Positions 15,371 to 23,222 of a stretch of 62,994 bases of DNA are shown one piece after another (positions within the stretch are counted from its first letter, which is position 1; each line of letters starts with the position of its first letter). Below the pieces are notes generated by a model, which did not search any database, was not told the origin of the DNA, and worked only from the letters and a program-made list of their open reading frames with translations. The position numbers and the translations under genes are program-made. Source of the DNA: JAFGRR01 sp964563855 (GTDB lineage: Bacteria > Planctomycetota > Phycisphaerae > UBA1845 > Fen-1342); contig CAZLYU010000016.1 in the NCBI GenBank assembly GCA_964563855.1, positions 1 to 62,994 of the forward strand, given 5' to 3'.

Positions 15371-16132
15371 TCAATCGTGCGGCGGGGCCTCCTTCGGGGC
15401 GGTGGGGCAGTCGTTGGCGAGGGGGCATGCTTTGCAATTGGGGTTGCGGGCGGTGCAGACGGCGCGGCCGTGGTCGATGAGCGCGTGGGATAGGTAGGTC
15501 CAGGCTTCGCGGGGGAAGAGCTTCATCAGGTCTTGCTCGATGCGGACGGCGTCTTTGTCGTCGCGGGCGGTGAGGATGAAGCGGAGCCGCAGGGCCAAGC
15601 GGCCGACGTGCGTGTCGACGACGACGCCTTCATTGACGCCGAACCACGTGCCCAGGACGCAGTTGGCGGTTTTGCGGGCGACGCCGCTGAGTTGCAGCAA
15701 GGCGTCCATGTTGTCGGGGATCTCGCCGTGATGGTCGCTGATGACGGCTTGGGCCATGGCGATGAGATTGCGGGCCTTGTTGCGAAAGAAGCCGGTGGAG
15801 CGGATGAGGGCTTCGACGTCGTCTTGCTTGGCGTTGGCCATGGCGGCGGCGGTGGGGTAGCGGTTGAAGAGGGCGGGGGTGACCTGGTTGACGCGTTCGT
15901 CAGTGCATTGGGCGGAGAGGATGGTGGCGGTGAGGAGTTCGTAGGCGCTGCGGTGGTGTAGGGCGCATTCCGCTGCGGGGTAGGTTGCTTGCAGTGTGGC
16001 GAGGACGCGTGCGGCGCGTTCGCGGCGGGCGGTGAGTGACTCGCGGCCGCGCACGGCCGTGGGTCGCGGTTTGGGTGTGCGGGGCGGCGTTTCGGCTGGC
16101 GGCTTGGCTTGGTTGGGAGGTCGCTTGGGCAT
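15371..16132 (-). CDS. nth: endonuclease III
   Basis: This is a base-excision-repair DNA glycosylase/AP lyase, 253 residues. An extra Pro/Arg-rich tail (1-35) precedes the usual domain. Visible are LLTATILSAQCTDERVNQVT, the helix-hairpin-helix with catalytic Lys (LSGVARKTANCVLG) and catalytic Asp (VVDTHVGRLALRL). The 4Fe-4S cluster has Cys226-x6-Cys233-x2-Cys236-x5-Cys242 (CTARNPNCKACPLANDC). All key residues are present, so it should be a bifunctional enzyme for oxidised pyrimidines. It converges with infC and stands upstream of nothing obviously related. Confidence 0.95.
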   Translation of the reverse strand: MPKRPPNQAKPPAETPPRTPKPRPTAVRGRESLTARRERAARVLATLQATYPAAECALHHRSAYELLTATILSAQCTDERVNQVTPALFNRYPTAAAMANAKQDDVEALIRSTGFFRNKARNLIAMAQAVISDHHGEIPDNMDALLQLSGVARKTANCVLGTWFGVNEGVVVDTHVGRLALRLRFILTARDDKDAVRIEQDLMKLFPREAWTYLSHALIDHGRAVCTARNPNCKACPLANDCPTAPKEAPPHD

Positions 16133-16183
16133 GGCCGGGGACCTGTTTAGCGTTTGCTCGGCGGGGACTAGCGGTTGGTGGGG

Positions 16184-16954
16184 TTAGACCTTTCCGTTTT
16201 CGGTTTTGGCGATTTCGGAGCCGTCGCTGAGGGTTTCGATGTCGTAGTCGCCGAAGAGGGTCTGCGACTCGGCCTGGAGGGCGCGGAGGATTTTGATGGC
16301 GACTTTGCGGATTTCGACTTCGGCGTGTTCGTTGCCGCGGGCTTCGATGAAATGGCGCCAGGCGCGGGCGTTCCCGGTGACGAAGATCTTGGTTTCGGTG
16401 GCGTTGGGGAGCACGCTGCGGGCGGCCTGGCGGGCGAGCTTGCGGCGGAGGGTGGCCTGCTCGACGTCGGCGAACTTTGCGGCGAGGCCGTCGACGAGTT
16501 TCTTGTAGGCGGCGAGGCAGTCGTTGACGGCTTCGAGCCAGATCTGGTGGAGTTCGGGGTTTTCGGCGATGGCGTCGGGCTCGACGAAGTCGGTCTCGCT
16601 CTCGTCGACGTAGCGTTGCGAGAGCTGCGAGTAGCCGAAGCCGGCGCGGTGGCGGACGAGTTCGTGGGTAAACGAGCGTGACACGCCGGTAACGACGAAG
16701 CTCCAGACGGCGTGTTCGAGGACGGAGCCGTGGCGCATGCCGATGATGTTGCCGAGATACTCGGCGTTGGTTTTGCGGCCTTTTCCGAAGGACATGTAGC
16801 AGACGCGGCCGGCCATCTCGCAGAGCTGCTCGGCGCCGAGTTCGGCGTCGGTTTGCCAGGTGACGCCGTGGTCGGCGATGAAGCGATCGATCTCGGGCTG
16901 TTCGACGGTTTGCCGACCGACGAGATAGACCTGCGGCTCGCGGATGATGTTCAT
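16184..16954 (-). CDS. thyX: flavin-dependent thymidylate synthase ThyX
   Basis: ThyX makes dTMP from dUMP using FAD and methylenetetrahydrofolate. It has 256 residues from ATG 16954, which follows AAGGAGG; the frame is open to 17107, but the extra residues look random. The ThyX motif is RHRAGFGYSQLSQRY (101-115). Before it, RHGSVLEHAVWSFVVTGVSR carries the dUMP/FAD-binding Arg-His and Glu, and RSVLPNATETKIFVTGNARA with WRHFIEARG the C-terminal part of the site. No thyA is seen in the window. It is a stand-alone gene on the minus strand. Confidence 0.95.
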   Translation of the reverse strand: MNIIREPQVYLVGRQTVEQPEIDRFIADHGVTWQTDAELGAEQLCEMAGRVCYMSFGKGRKTNAEYLGNIIGMRHGSVLEHAVWSFVVTGVSRSFTHELVRHRAGFGYSQLSQRYVDESETDFVEPDAIAENPELHQIWLEAVNDCLAAYKKLVDGLAAKFADVEQATLRRKLARQAARSVLPNATETKIFVTGNARAWRHFIEARGNEHAEVEIRKVAIKILRALQAESQTLFGDYDIETLSDGSEIAKTENGKV

Positions 16955-17269
16955 GGTTGGCGGCCTCCTTGCGGCTTCGGTGAGGACGTGGAGTGAACGA
17001 ATCATGGTGATGGTAAGCTGTGGAGCGAAGCGATTGCAGCTCGGAGGGGAGCTAAATCGTTGACAGATTTGACACGCATGCGCTTGCCCGCTGATGCGAG
17101 CAGCCATCGGCCGGGCGCTTCTGCGTTTGAGATTCCCGTGGGCGGGGATGATTGGTTCGGGCGTGAGCGGCGCCGTTGCGGGTGGGCGTCGCGAAGGGCG
17201 ACGTCCACCGCTATACGAGGGTCGAGGGCGGCTGACGCAGTGTGCTGCGGGCCGCGCTGCCGTGACGCT
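16955..17269. other. non-coding gap with the second intergenic repeat
   Basis: About 315 bases between the thyX start and the anchor-M gene. It contains the thyX ribosome site at its left edge and the repeat copy at 17084-17119. The open frames crossing it lack start signals or recognisable products. No tRNA or terminator hairpin with a T-run is visible. Confidence 0.5.
17084..17119. repeat. intergenic repeat, copy 2
   Basis: This matches copy 1 at 15264-15299 at about 81% identity (core GATGCGAGCAGCCATCG). It is again outside genes and in the same orientation. Confidence 0.4.
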
Positions 17270-18187
17270 CTAGCCGGTGAAGGCCTGTTGAAAGGCGCTG
17301 ATGTCGTGCAGGTCGGCGTCTTGGTCGCGGTCGAAGTCGAACCAGTTTTCGCAGTCGATGTCGAGTTCGGTTGGCTGCGGGCCGGTGATGCAGAGCGGGA
17401 GTTCGGCGAAGTCGGTGGCGTTGATGGCGCCGTTGCAGTTGGTGTCGCCGCGCGGGTGGACAAGGAAGGTGATGACTTCGACGTCGATGTCGTAGTAACC
17501 GGGCTGGGTGAATCCCCAGTTGAAGTGGTCGTGGCCGCCGGCGAGAGGGAAGAGCGCGTCGCTGTCATCGACGCCGCCTTGGGCGGTGGACATGAAGACG
17601 GTCGGGGGTCCGCCGGAAGCCTGCCAGACGGCGAATTCGCCATCGGCGGGGCCGCGCACGTCGAGCAACTGGATCTTGAGCCAGCGCTGCGCGCTGGCGG
17701 CGCGTGGATCGTTGGGGTTCCACAGGGCGATGTTTTGTCGGTCGGCGGGTGTCATCGTTTCTGACGACAGGCCGAGGTACAGCACGCTGGGATCCTGCGT
17801 TTGCGGGAGGATCCAGAAGTTTTCGCCAGGCGTGGCGCCGATGAACTCGAAGCCCGGGGGGATCGACGGGAGGTTGAAGCGGGCGCTGCTGTTCGCGACC
17901 ATCAGACCATCTTCGGGGCTGATCAGCGTGCCTTCCGCGGGGGCGCCGGGGTCGTCATGGCCGATGACAGCGCCGAACCCGCACCCCAGCAGGCCGAAGT
18001 CAACGTCGGTATGCCAGATGTCGACGATGGCCAGGCCGTTGGGGTCTGGCGTGGGGGTTTCGACTCCAAATCGCAGCGTGACTGGGCCGCTGCGCCACTC
18101 GGTTTCGGCGGTTGCGGCGGCGTTGCAAAGGGCGACGCCGATAATGATGGCGATAAGGGCGTTCTTGGGCGGGCAGAGATGGTTCAT
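17270..18187 (-). CDS. secreted choice-of-anchor M domain protein with dockerin-like tail
   Basis: The protein has 305 residues with a signal peptide (NALIAIIIGVALCNAAATAE). The body resembles the choice-of-anchor M (TIGR03769-like) domain: an early strand VDIWHTDVDFGLLGCGFGAV and a late motif GGHDHFNWGFTQPGYYDIDV, the H-x-H-x-x-W-x-F-T-x-P-G-x-Y signature. At the C-terminus two calcium-loop repeats, GDTNCNGAINATDFAE and DFDRDQDADLHDISAF, resemble type I dockerin halves. The family has no proven function; in actinobacteria it sits beside metal ABC transporters. It is the last of three related genes on this strand. The role is unknown, probably a surface or secreted protein. Confidence 0.72.
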   Translation of the reverse strand: MNHLCPPKNALIAIIIGVALCNAAATAETEWRSGPVTLRFGVETPTPDPNGLAIVDIWHTDVDFGLLGCGFGAVIGHDDPGAPAEGTLISPEDGLMVANSSARFNLPSIPPGFEFIGATPGENFWILPQTQDPSVLYLGLSSETMTPADRQNIALWNPNDPRAASAQRWLKIQLLDVRGPADGEFAVWQASGGPPTVFMSTAQGGVDDSDALFPLAGGHDHFNWGFTQPGYYDIDVEVITFLVHPRGDTNCNGAINATDFAELPLCITGPQPTELDIDCENWFDFDRDQDADLHDISAFQQAFTG

Positions 18188-18212
18188 CTAGCGAACTCCG
18201 GTTGAGTCGAAG

Positions 18213-19175
18213 CTACGGACAAGGCCAAAGCAGCGACGGTCCGCCCCAACGCATGGCGAGTCGCTCGAAGTCGTTGAACGCGATGAAGCTGTCGCCGTCG
18301 AGGTTTGCGCAAGCGCACGCGGCGGATGCGTTCAACGGCTGGCCCTGGCAGGACTGCAGCAAGGCGAAGTCGGCGAGGTCGATGGTGGTGCTGCCGTCGA
18401 GGTCGCCGCAATTGTTGGCGCACGATGGCGGTCGGGCTTCGAAGTAGAAGGTCGTGATCGGGCTGAGCAGTTCGACGCCGGCGGCGCCAAACGTGCGGGC
18501 TTGCAAGTCGATTTCGTAGCGTCCGGCGCGGGTGAAGCCCATGTGGGAGTGGACGTGCGAGCCGACGGTACTGCGAAAGGCGTCGCTGTCGTCGAGTCCG
18601 TCGGACGAGGCGACGAAGGCGCGCACGTCGCCGAAGGGGCCGGTTTGCCAAACCGAGAAGTGGCCGGGTCCGCGCACGTCGAGGACGCGGATTTGCATCC
18701 AGAAAGACGTTTGGTCGGGGCCGGGGCCGTCTGGGTCCCACGCGGTCCAGTTGTTGGGGTCTGGGGGAGCGACCTGGCTCACGCCGTCGAAGCCGCGCTC
18801 GACGCGCCAGCCGAGGAAGAGTTCGTCGGGACGGGAGCTCTGCTCCATCTGCCAAAAGTACTCGCCCTCATCAACGCCGATGAACCCGAATTCGGCGAAC
18901 CCGGGGGAATCGGGCAGGCGGGCGGTGTAGGTTTTTTCGTTGGCGATGATTAGGGCTTGGTTGGGCAAGAAGTTCTCGAACGTGCACGTGTCGCAATAGA
19001 AGCCCGTGTGTACATGGATATCCCACGCTCCGTCGATGTATGGGAACGCGAGATCGCCATGTGAACCGATCGCGGTCTCATCGACCTCGACGAAGTTGGG
19101 GTCGATTGCGGCGCTGGCGGACAAAGCCGCTGCGGTGAGAAGCGCAACGATCGGCAGTACACGGGTGTTCTTCAT
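18213..19175 (-). CDS. secreted choice-of-anchor M domain protein with dockerin-like tail (paralogue)
   Basis: The protein has 320 residues from ATG 19175, preceded by GGAGGTG; an earlier in-frame start lacks a signal peptide. The signal peptide is TRVLPIVALLTAAALSASAA. The anchor-M features are AWDIHVHTGFYCDTCTFENF, the middle EYFWQMEQSSRPDELFLGW, and GSHVHSHMGFTRAGRYEIDL. The tail has dockerin-like loops GDLDGSTTIDLADFALLQ and ANLDGDSFIAFNDFER, with paired Cys between them. It is collinear with the neighbour at 17270: LDVRGPGHFSVWQ here matches LDVRGPADGEFAVWQ there. A tandem duplication followed by strong divergence is the simplest reading. Confidence 0.73.
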   Translation of the reverse strand: MKNTRVLPIVALLTAAALSASAAIDPNFVEVDETAIGSHGDLAFPYIDGAWDIHVHTGFYCDTCTFENFLPNQALIIANEKTYTARLPDSPGFAEFGFIGVDEGEYFWQMEQSSRPDELFLGWRVERGFDGVSQVAPPDPNNWTAWDPDGPGPDQTSFWMQIRVLDVRGPGHFSVWQTGPFGDVRAFVASSDGLDDSDAFRSTVGSHVHSHMGFTRAGRYEIDLQARTFGAAGVELLSPITTFYFEARPPSCANNCGDLDGSTTIDLADFALLQSCQGQPLNASAACACANLDGDSFIAFNDFERLAMRWGGPSLLWPCP

Positions 19176-19238
19176 TGGACGTCTTTCACCTCCGGGCAAA
19201 TGGTGCACGTTCGAGAACCGTTCAAGCAACTACGCGGA

Positions 19239-19928
19239 TTAGCGACGACGCAGCAGGGCGACGGCGCCGATCGTGAGCAGCGTGATGGCGGTCGGCTCGG
19301 GCACGACGGTGAAGTTGTACGTGCCCGTAGCGGTCGCCAGGGGGCCGCCGATCAACTGGCCTTGGGCGCTGAAGTTGACCTGATAGACGCCGGGAGCGGT
19401 GAAGCCGATGCTGTAGTGGGCTTCGTTCTCGGCCGGGATGACGAGCGAGTCACCCGAGTTGGCGAAGATGAAGTTGGGACCCGACGACCAGAACGTGACG
19501 GTCCCCGGGCCGGTTGCGCCTTCGAAGGTCAGGGTGATCTCGTCGTTGACGAAGGTGTTGAGCGGGATTTCTTCGGTAGCGACGCCGAGCCAGGGGATGT
19601 CGAGACCGAGGCCGGGATCGTTTTCCGGAATGATCCAGGTGGGGTCGCCGGCGTTGTTGCCGACGGTATCCCACACGGCGCCGGCGGGGCGCGGCGCGAC
19701 GGCGTTGTTCGACACGACGATGTTGATGTCGGCGGGGTCGAACTCGGTTCCGGCGGGGACGTTGGGGACGCCGCCGATGACGGCGGTGCCTTCGGACTCG
19801 ACGACGAACTCGAGCTCGCCGCCTTCGAACACGATGCCGATGTCGGCATGACCATCGGTGTAGTCATCCATGGCGATCGCGAGCGACGGCGCCGCCAACA
19901 CAACAGTGACCAGAGCAAAACGCAACAT
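19239..19928 (-). CDS. choice-of-anchor M domain protein with PEP-CTERM sorting tail
   Basis: The protein has 229 residues with signal peptide MLRFALVTVVLAAPSLAIA. The body shows DGHADIGIVFEGGELEFVVE, the canonical H-x-D-x-G start of choice-of-anchor M proteins, and AHYSIGFTAPGVYQVNFSAQ, a degenerate form of the late motif. The C-terminus VVPEPTAITLLTIGAVALLR is a PEP-CTERM signal (PEP, membrane helix, Arg cluster), so an exosortase should process it. It is shorter than the two neighbours and is anchored differently. It begins the three-gene set; the gap to the next gene is about 60 bases. Confidence 0.8.
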   Translation of the reverse strand: MLRFALVTVVLAAPSLAIAMDDYTDGHADIGIVFEGGELEFVVESEGTAVIGGVPNVPAGTEFDPADINIVVSNNAVAPRPAGAVWDTVGNNAGDPTWIIPENDPGLGLDIPWLGVATEEIPLNTFVNDEITLTFEGATGPGTVTFWSSGPNFIFANSGDSLVIPAENEAHYSIGFTAPGVYQVNFSAQGQLIGGPLATATGTYNFTVVPEPTAITLLTIGAVALLRRR

Positions 19929-20060
19929 TTCCAGTTCCTCCGATGTTTACATCGATGCCGGAACATCCGGCGACTCTCCCCTCACGAAGCCATGATCACC
20001 GAATGATCTGTTTCGTAAGGGCCTTACATTCGTTCAACGCGCGTCAAATCTCTCTGCGGC

Positions 20061-20810
20061 TTACTCCACAGGTCGCGCGAAATCGATATTTAGCTCCACA
20101 TCCTCGTACAGCCTCTCTGCCGAGATGGTGGACACGTGGGAATCGGCGAATAGGTAGTTCGCGGTTCCCTTGAGATTGTCCGGGTCGGTCGCGCCGAATC
20201 GGAAACGATCGGGCTGAATGTCTTGTCTGATCACAAACCACCGTTGCTCTGGCTCGGGTGCGACGAACCAACTGCGCGAGTGGGTGTGATCGCCTTGGAC
20301 CGTGATGGAGACGGTGTCGGCGGCGATGAATACGGTGTGCGTCGCGGACGGCCGCTTGAGGCGGTGGAGATTCGGGAACCAGGGACGGTCGGGAATCGGC
20401 TGACCGAAGGGATCGAGGGCTTGAACCGCGATCCATTCGTTGAGCGAGTAGCTGGTTCCGTCGGCCTCGAGCAGGTCTTTCCGCCGCGGATCGGCCGGAC
20501 AGATTCGCACTTCGTCGACGTTTCCGACGTAGGGCGCGAGGGTGTAGATCCATGATCGATCGGTCGGCAAGGCGTGCGTGGTTTCGGGGAGGCGGCCGTT
20601 GTGATCGTTCGCGTAGGTTTCGAGCGCGAGACCGAGCTGGCGCATGTTGCTGGCCGAGGAGACGCGTTTGGCCTGCATCCGGGCGCCGCCTAGTGCGGGC
20701 AGCAGTATGGAGATCAGCAGGGCGATGATCGCGACCACGACGAGCAACTCGATGAGCGTGAACGCGTTGCGCAACGTGTGCTTGGTCATGGGCTTTGGGT
20801 CGCTGGCCAT
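20061..20810 (-). CDS. pseudopilin-like protein with prepilin N-terminal methylation motif
   Basis: The protein has 249 residues. The class III signal RNAFTLIELLVVVAIIALLI is the prepilin cleavage/methylation site plus the hydrophobic helix. The C-terminal region has TANYLFADSHVSTIS, similar to but not matching the H-x9-DG motif of planctomycete pseudopilins. The start could also be ATG 20789; I keep 20810 because AAGGG precedes it. No secretion or pilus genes are nearby, so it is one of the many orphan pseudopilins in this phylum. It may assemble with a distant type II or type IV machine. Confidence 0.75.
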   Translation of the reverse strand: MASDPKPMTKHTLRNAFTLIELLVVVAIIALLISILLPALGGARMQAKRVSSASNMRQLGLALETYANDHNGRLPETTHALPTDRSWIYTLAPYVGNVDEVRICPADPRRKDLLEADGTSYSLNEWIAVQALDPFGQPIPDRPWFPNLHRLKRPSATHTVFIAADTVSITVQGDHTHSRSWFVAPEPEQRWFVIRQDIQPDRFRFGATDPDNLKGTANYLFADSHVSTISAERLYEDVELNIDFARPVE

Positions 20811-20965
20811 CGCCCTTGATACTATGAGAATGCGAAATCAGTTTCAAGCTCAATGCGAATGAATTCGCATCTGTGGCTGGCGAGATCGCCCTTAGATTCG
20901 TCCTGGTCGACTCTTTGCGGAACGGGGCGGCGGTTCGGGCGATGCCCCGGCGAGCGCGACGACGG

Positions 20966-21745
20966 CTAGATGTCGGTGGTCTGCGACGGCGTCGGGACCA
21001 GGCGCGACACGGCTTCGGCATCGACCTCTGCCGGACGCTCGGTTGCGGCGAGGGCGTAGAGCGACAGGAAGCCCCAGCTCAGCAGGACGAGCCCGAGGCC
21101 GGCGGCGCCGATGCCGACGCGTTGGCGTGAGCTGTCGCTGACGGTGATGCCCCATGAGATGCAGAACGTGACGATGCCGTTGCAGAAGTGGAAGACGGCG
21201 GCGACGAGGCCGACGGAGTAGAGCGCCATCCAGACCCACATGGGGAGACCGACGAAGAAGCCGTCTTGGGTGAACCAGAAGGCGCCGACGCCGTGGACGG
21301 CGTCTTTGTAATCCATGCGTCCGAACCAGTGTCCGAAGCGGAAGTGGAGCAGGTGGACGATGATGAAGACGAGGGTGATCCAGGCGGTGGCGCGTTGGAG
21401 GGTGTAGCGCCAATTGTCCATGTAGGGATAGGACGACGCGTTCGAGCGGCCCTGGAGCGCGATCACGACGCCGTAGCCGGCGTGGAAGGCGAGCGGTGCG
21501 AAGATGAAGAGGATCTCGATCATGAGCAGGAAGGGCATCGCGTGGATCCACTCCACGTGCTCGTCGAACTTCTCTGGGCCGAGAAAGGCGGTGGAGTTGG
21601 TCAGCAGGTGGTTCACGAGGAACGCGCCGACCGGGACGATGCCGGAGAGCGAGTGCAGGCGGCGCAATAGGAAGTGATGCTGGGTCAGCAGGTCTTTCTG
21701 CTGGGGCGCGGCGGAATGTGCTGGATTCGTGGCCAAGGGTTGCAC
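20966..21745 (-). CDS. sdhC: succinate dehydrogenase cytochrome b558 subunit
   Basis: This is the di-haem membrane anchor of succinate:quinone oxidoreductase, 259 residues, GTG start. Five membrane segments are visible, with the haem-ligand histidines of the b558 type: RRLHSLSGIVPVGAFLVNHL, PLAFHAGYGVVIALQG, ITLVFIIVHLLHFRFGHWFG and GLVAAVFHFCNGIVTFCISW. The middle FWFTQDGFFVGLPMWVWMAL fits the same family. The subunits sdhA and sdhB, normally next to it, are absent from both sides; the downstream neighbour is a pseudopilin. The operon must therefore be split in this genome. Confidence 0.9.
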   Translation of the reverse strand: MQPLATNPAHSAAPQQKDLLTQHHFLLRRLHSLSGIVPVGAFLVNHLLTNSTAFLGPEKFDEHVEWIHAMPFLLMIEILFIFAPLAFHAGYGVVIALQGRSNASSYPYMDNWRYTLQRATAWITLVFIIVHLLHFRFGHWFGRMDYKDAVHGVGAFWFTQDGFFVGLPMWVWMALYSVGLVAAVFHFCNGIVTFCISWGITVSDSSRQRVGIGAAGLGLVLLSWGFLSLYALAATERPAEVDAEAVSRLVPTPSQTTDI

Positions 21746-21907
21746 CTCTGCGAGAGCAAGCGCCGCCGGGGCGGGCCCTGCGGATCGAACCGAACTTCGT
21801 TTGTGGGGAGGGTAAGACGGGGTTGGGGCTCGGGCAAGCGGCGATACGGCGCGTGGTGCGGGATGCGGGAGTTGTGCAAGCGTTGAAAGCGCGGGGCGGA
21901 CGGGTTG

Positions 21908-21933
21908 GCCGGCCCCCCCCGGGGGGCGCCGGC
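21908..21933. terminator. GC-only hairpin between the DegT aminotransferase and sdhC genes
   Basis: GCCGG (21908-21912) pairs with CCGGC (21929-21933), and the C-run and G-run between them extend the stem. It lies 73 bases downstream of the aminotransferase stop. With no T-run it is only a candidate termination structure. Confidence 0.3.
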
Positions 21934-22005
21934 TGCTCCAAGCTTGAACTTTGCCACGCGGGTGACGCGTGACTGCGTTCGGCCGGGGCGCGGCCGTCGC
22001 GTGCG

Positions 22006-23121
22006 CTAGAGCAGATTTCGGAAGACCGTGGTGACGCGGTCTACGTCGGCCTCGGTCAGCAGGCTGTGGAACGGGAGAGCGACGGTACGGGCGCTGAGGG
22101 CTTCGGTGTGCGGGAAGTCTCCGGGGTTAAAGCCGAACTTCTCGCGGTAGAAGGGCTGGAGATGGATCGGCGTGAAGTAGTTGTTGCAGCCGATGCCTTG
22201 CTCGTTGAGCTGATGGAGGATCGCGTCGCGCTGGTCCTGGGTGTAGTCGTCGGTGAGGCGGACGACCATGACGAACCAACTCATGGTCACCTGGGCGGGA
22301 ATGGTTTGGAGTTCGATGCGGGTTTCGTCGGCGAGGCGCTCGCGATACCAGGTCGCGGCCTGCTCGCGTTTGGCGAGGATCTCGTCGAGGCGGGCCATCT
22401 GCTGCACGCCGATGGCGCAGTTGATGTCGGGCAAGCGGTAGTTGAAGCCGAGGCGTGCGTGGGCGAGCCAGCCGGCGTCGGGGTCGCGGCCCTGATTGCG
22501 GCATGAACGGGCGCGGAAGGCGAGATCGTCGTCGTTGGTGACGATCATGCCGCCTTCGCCGGTCGTGATCTGCTTGTTGGGGTAGAAGCCGAAGATGCCG
22601 GCTTCGGCGAGCATTCCGGCGGGGCGGCCGTCGTAGAGGGTTCCCAAGGCTTCGCAACTGTCTTCGATGACGCGGAGGCCGTGTCGCTTCCCGATTTCGT
22701 TGATGGTGTGCATGTCGGGCGCTGCGCCGAAGACGTCGACGGGGAGCAGCGCCTTGGTGCGGGGGGTGATCGCGGCCTCGATCAGCTCGGCGTCGATCTG
22801 CCAGGTATTGGGGTCGATGTCAACGAAGACGGGGACGCCGCCGTCGAACATGATGCTGTTGCTGGAGGCGATGAATGAGAATGGGGTGGTGATGACCTCG
22901 TCCCCGTCTTTGATACCGAGTGCGTGCCAGATGAGGTGGAGTCCGCTGGTGCCGCTGTTGCAGACGATGGCGTGTTTGGCGCCGAGTCGTTCGCGGAAGG
23001 CGTCTTCGAAGGCGGCGACCTGCGGACCGAGGCTGAGTCTTGGGGAGCGTAAGACATCAATGACGGCGTTGATTTCGGCGTCCGAGAGGTCGGGCGCGGA
23101 CAGGCTGATCGGCTGGCTCAC
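22006..23121 (-). CDS. DegT/DnrJ/EryC1/StrS family aminotransferase
   Basis: This is a PLP-dependent sugar aminotransferase, 371 residues, GTG start after GGAG. Motifs: SLGPQVAAFEDAFRERLGAK, CNSGTSGLHLIWHALGI (phosphate cup), VIEDSCEALG (PLP Asp), and the PLP Lys183 in FGFYPNKQITTGEGGMIVTN. The C-terminal half has NYRLPDINCAIGVQQM and IHLQPFYREKFGF. It should aminate a keto-sugar nucleotide for surface glycan or a related product. No other sugar-nucleotide gene is adjacent. It is divergent from the ABC exporter at 23223. Confidence 0.88.
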   Translation of the reverse strand: MSQPISLSAPDLSDAEINAVIDVLRSPRLSLGPQVAAFEDAFRERLGAKHAIVCNSGTSGLHLIWHALGIKDGDEVITTPFSFIASSNSIMFDGGVPVFVDIDPNTWQIDAELIEAAITPRTKALLPVDVFGAAPDMHTINEIGKRHGLRVIEDSCEALGTLYDGRPAGMLAEAGIFGFYPNKQITTGEGGMIVTNDDDLAFRARSCRNQGRDPDAGWLAHARLGFNYRLPDINCAIGVQQMARLDEILAKREQAATWYRERLADETRIELQTIPAQVTMSWFVMVVRLTDDYTQDQRDAILHQLNEQGIGCNNYFTPIHLQPFYREKFGFNPGDFPHTEALSARTVALPFHSLLTEADVDRVTTVFRNLL

Positions 23122-23222
23122 CGCGGGTTCTCCGGTGTCAGATGGGCCGCTGTCGGGCGCATCGTGGCTGCGGGCTGGTGGTCACTGCGAAGCAAACGGT
23201 TTCGCGCTATCATAGTCGGGAC

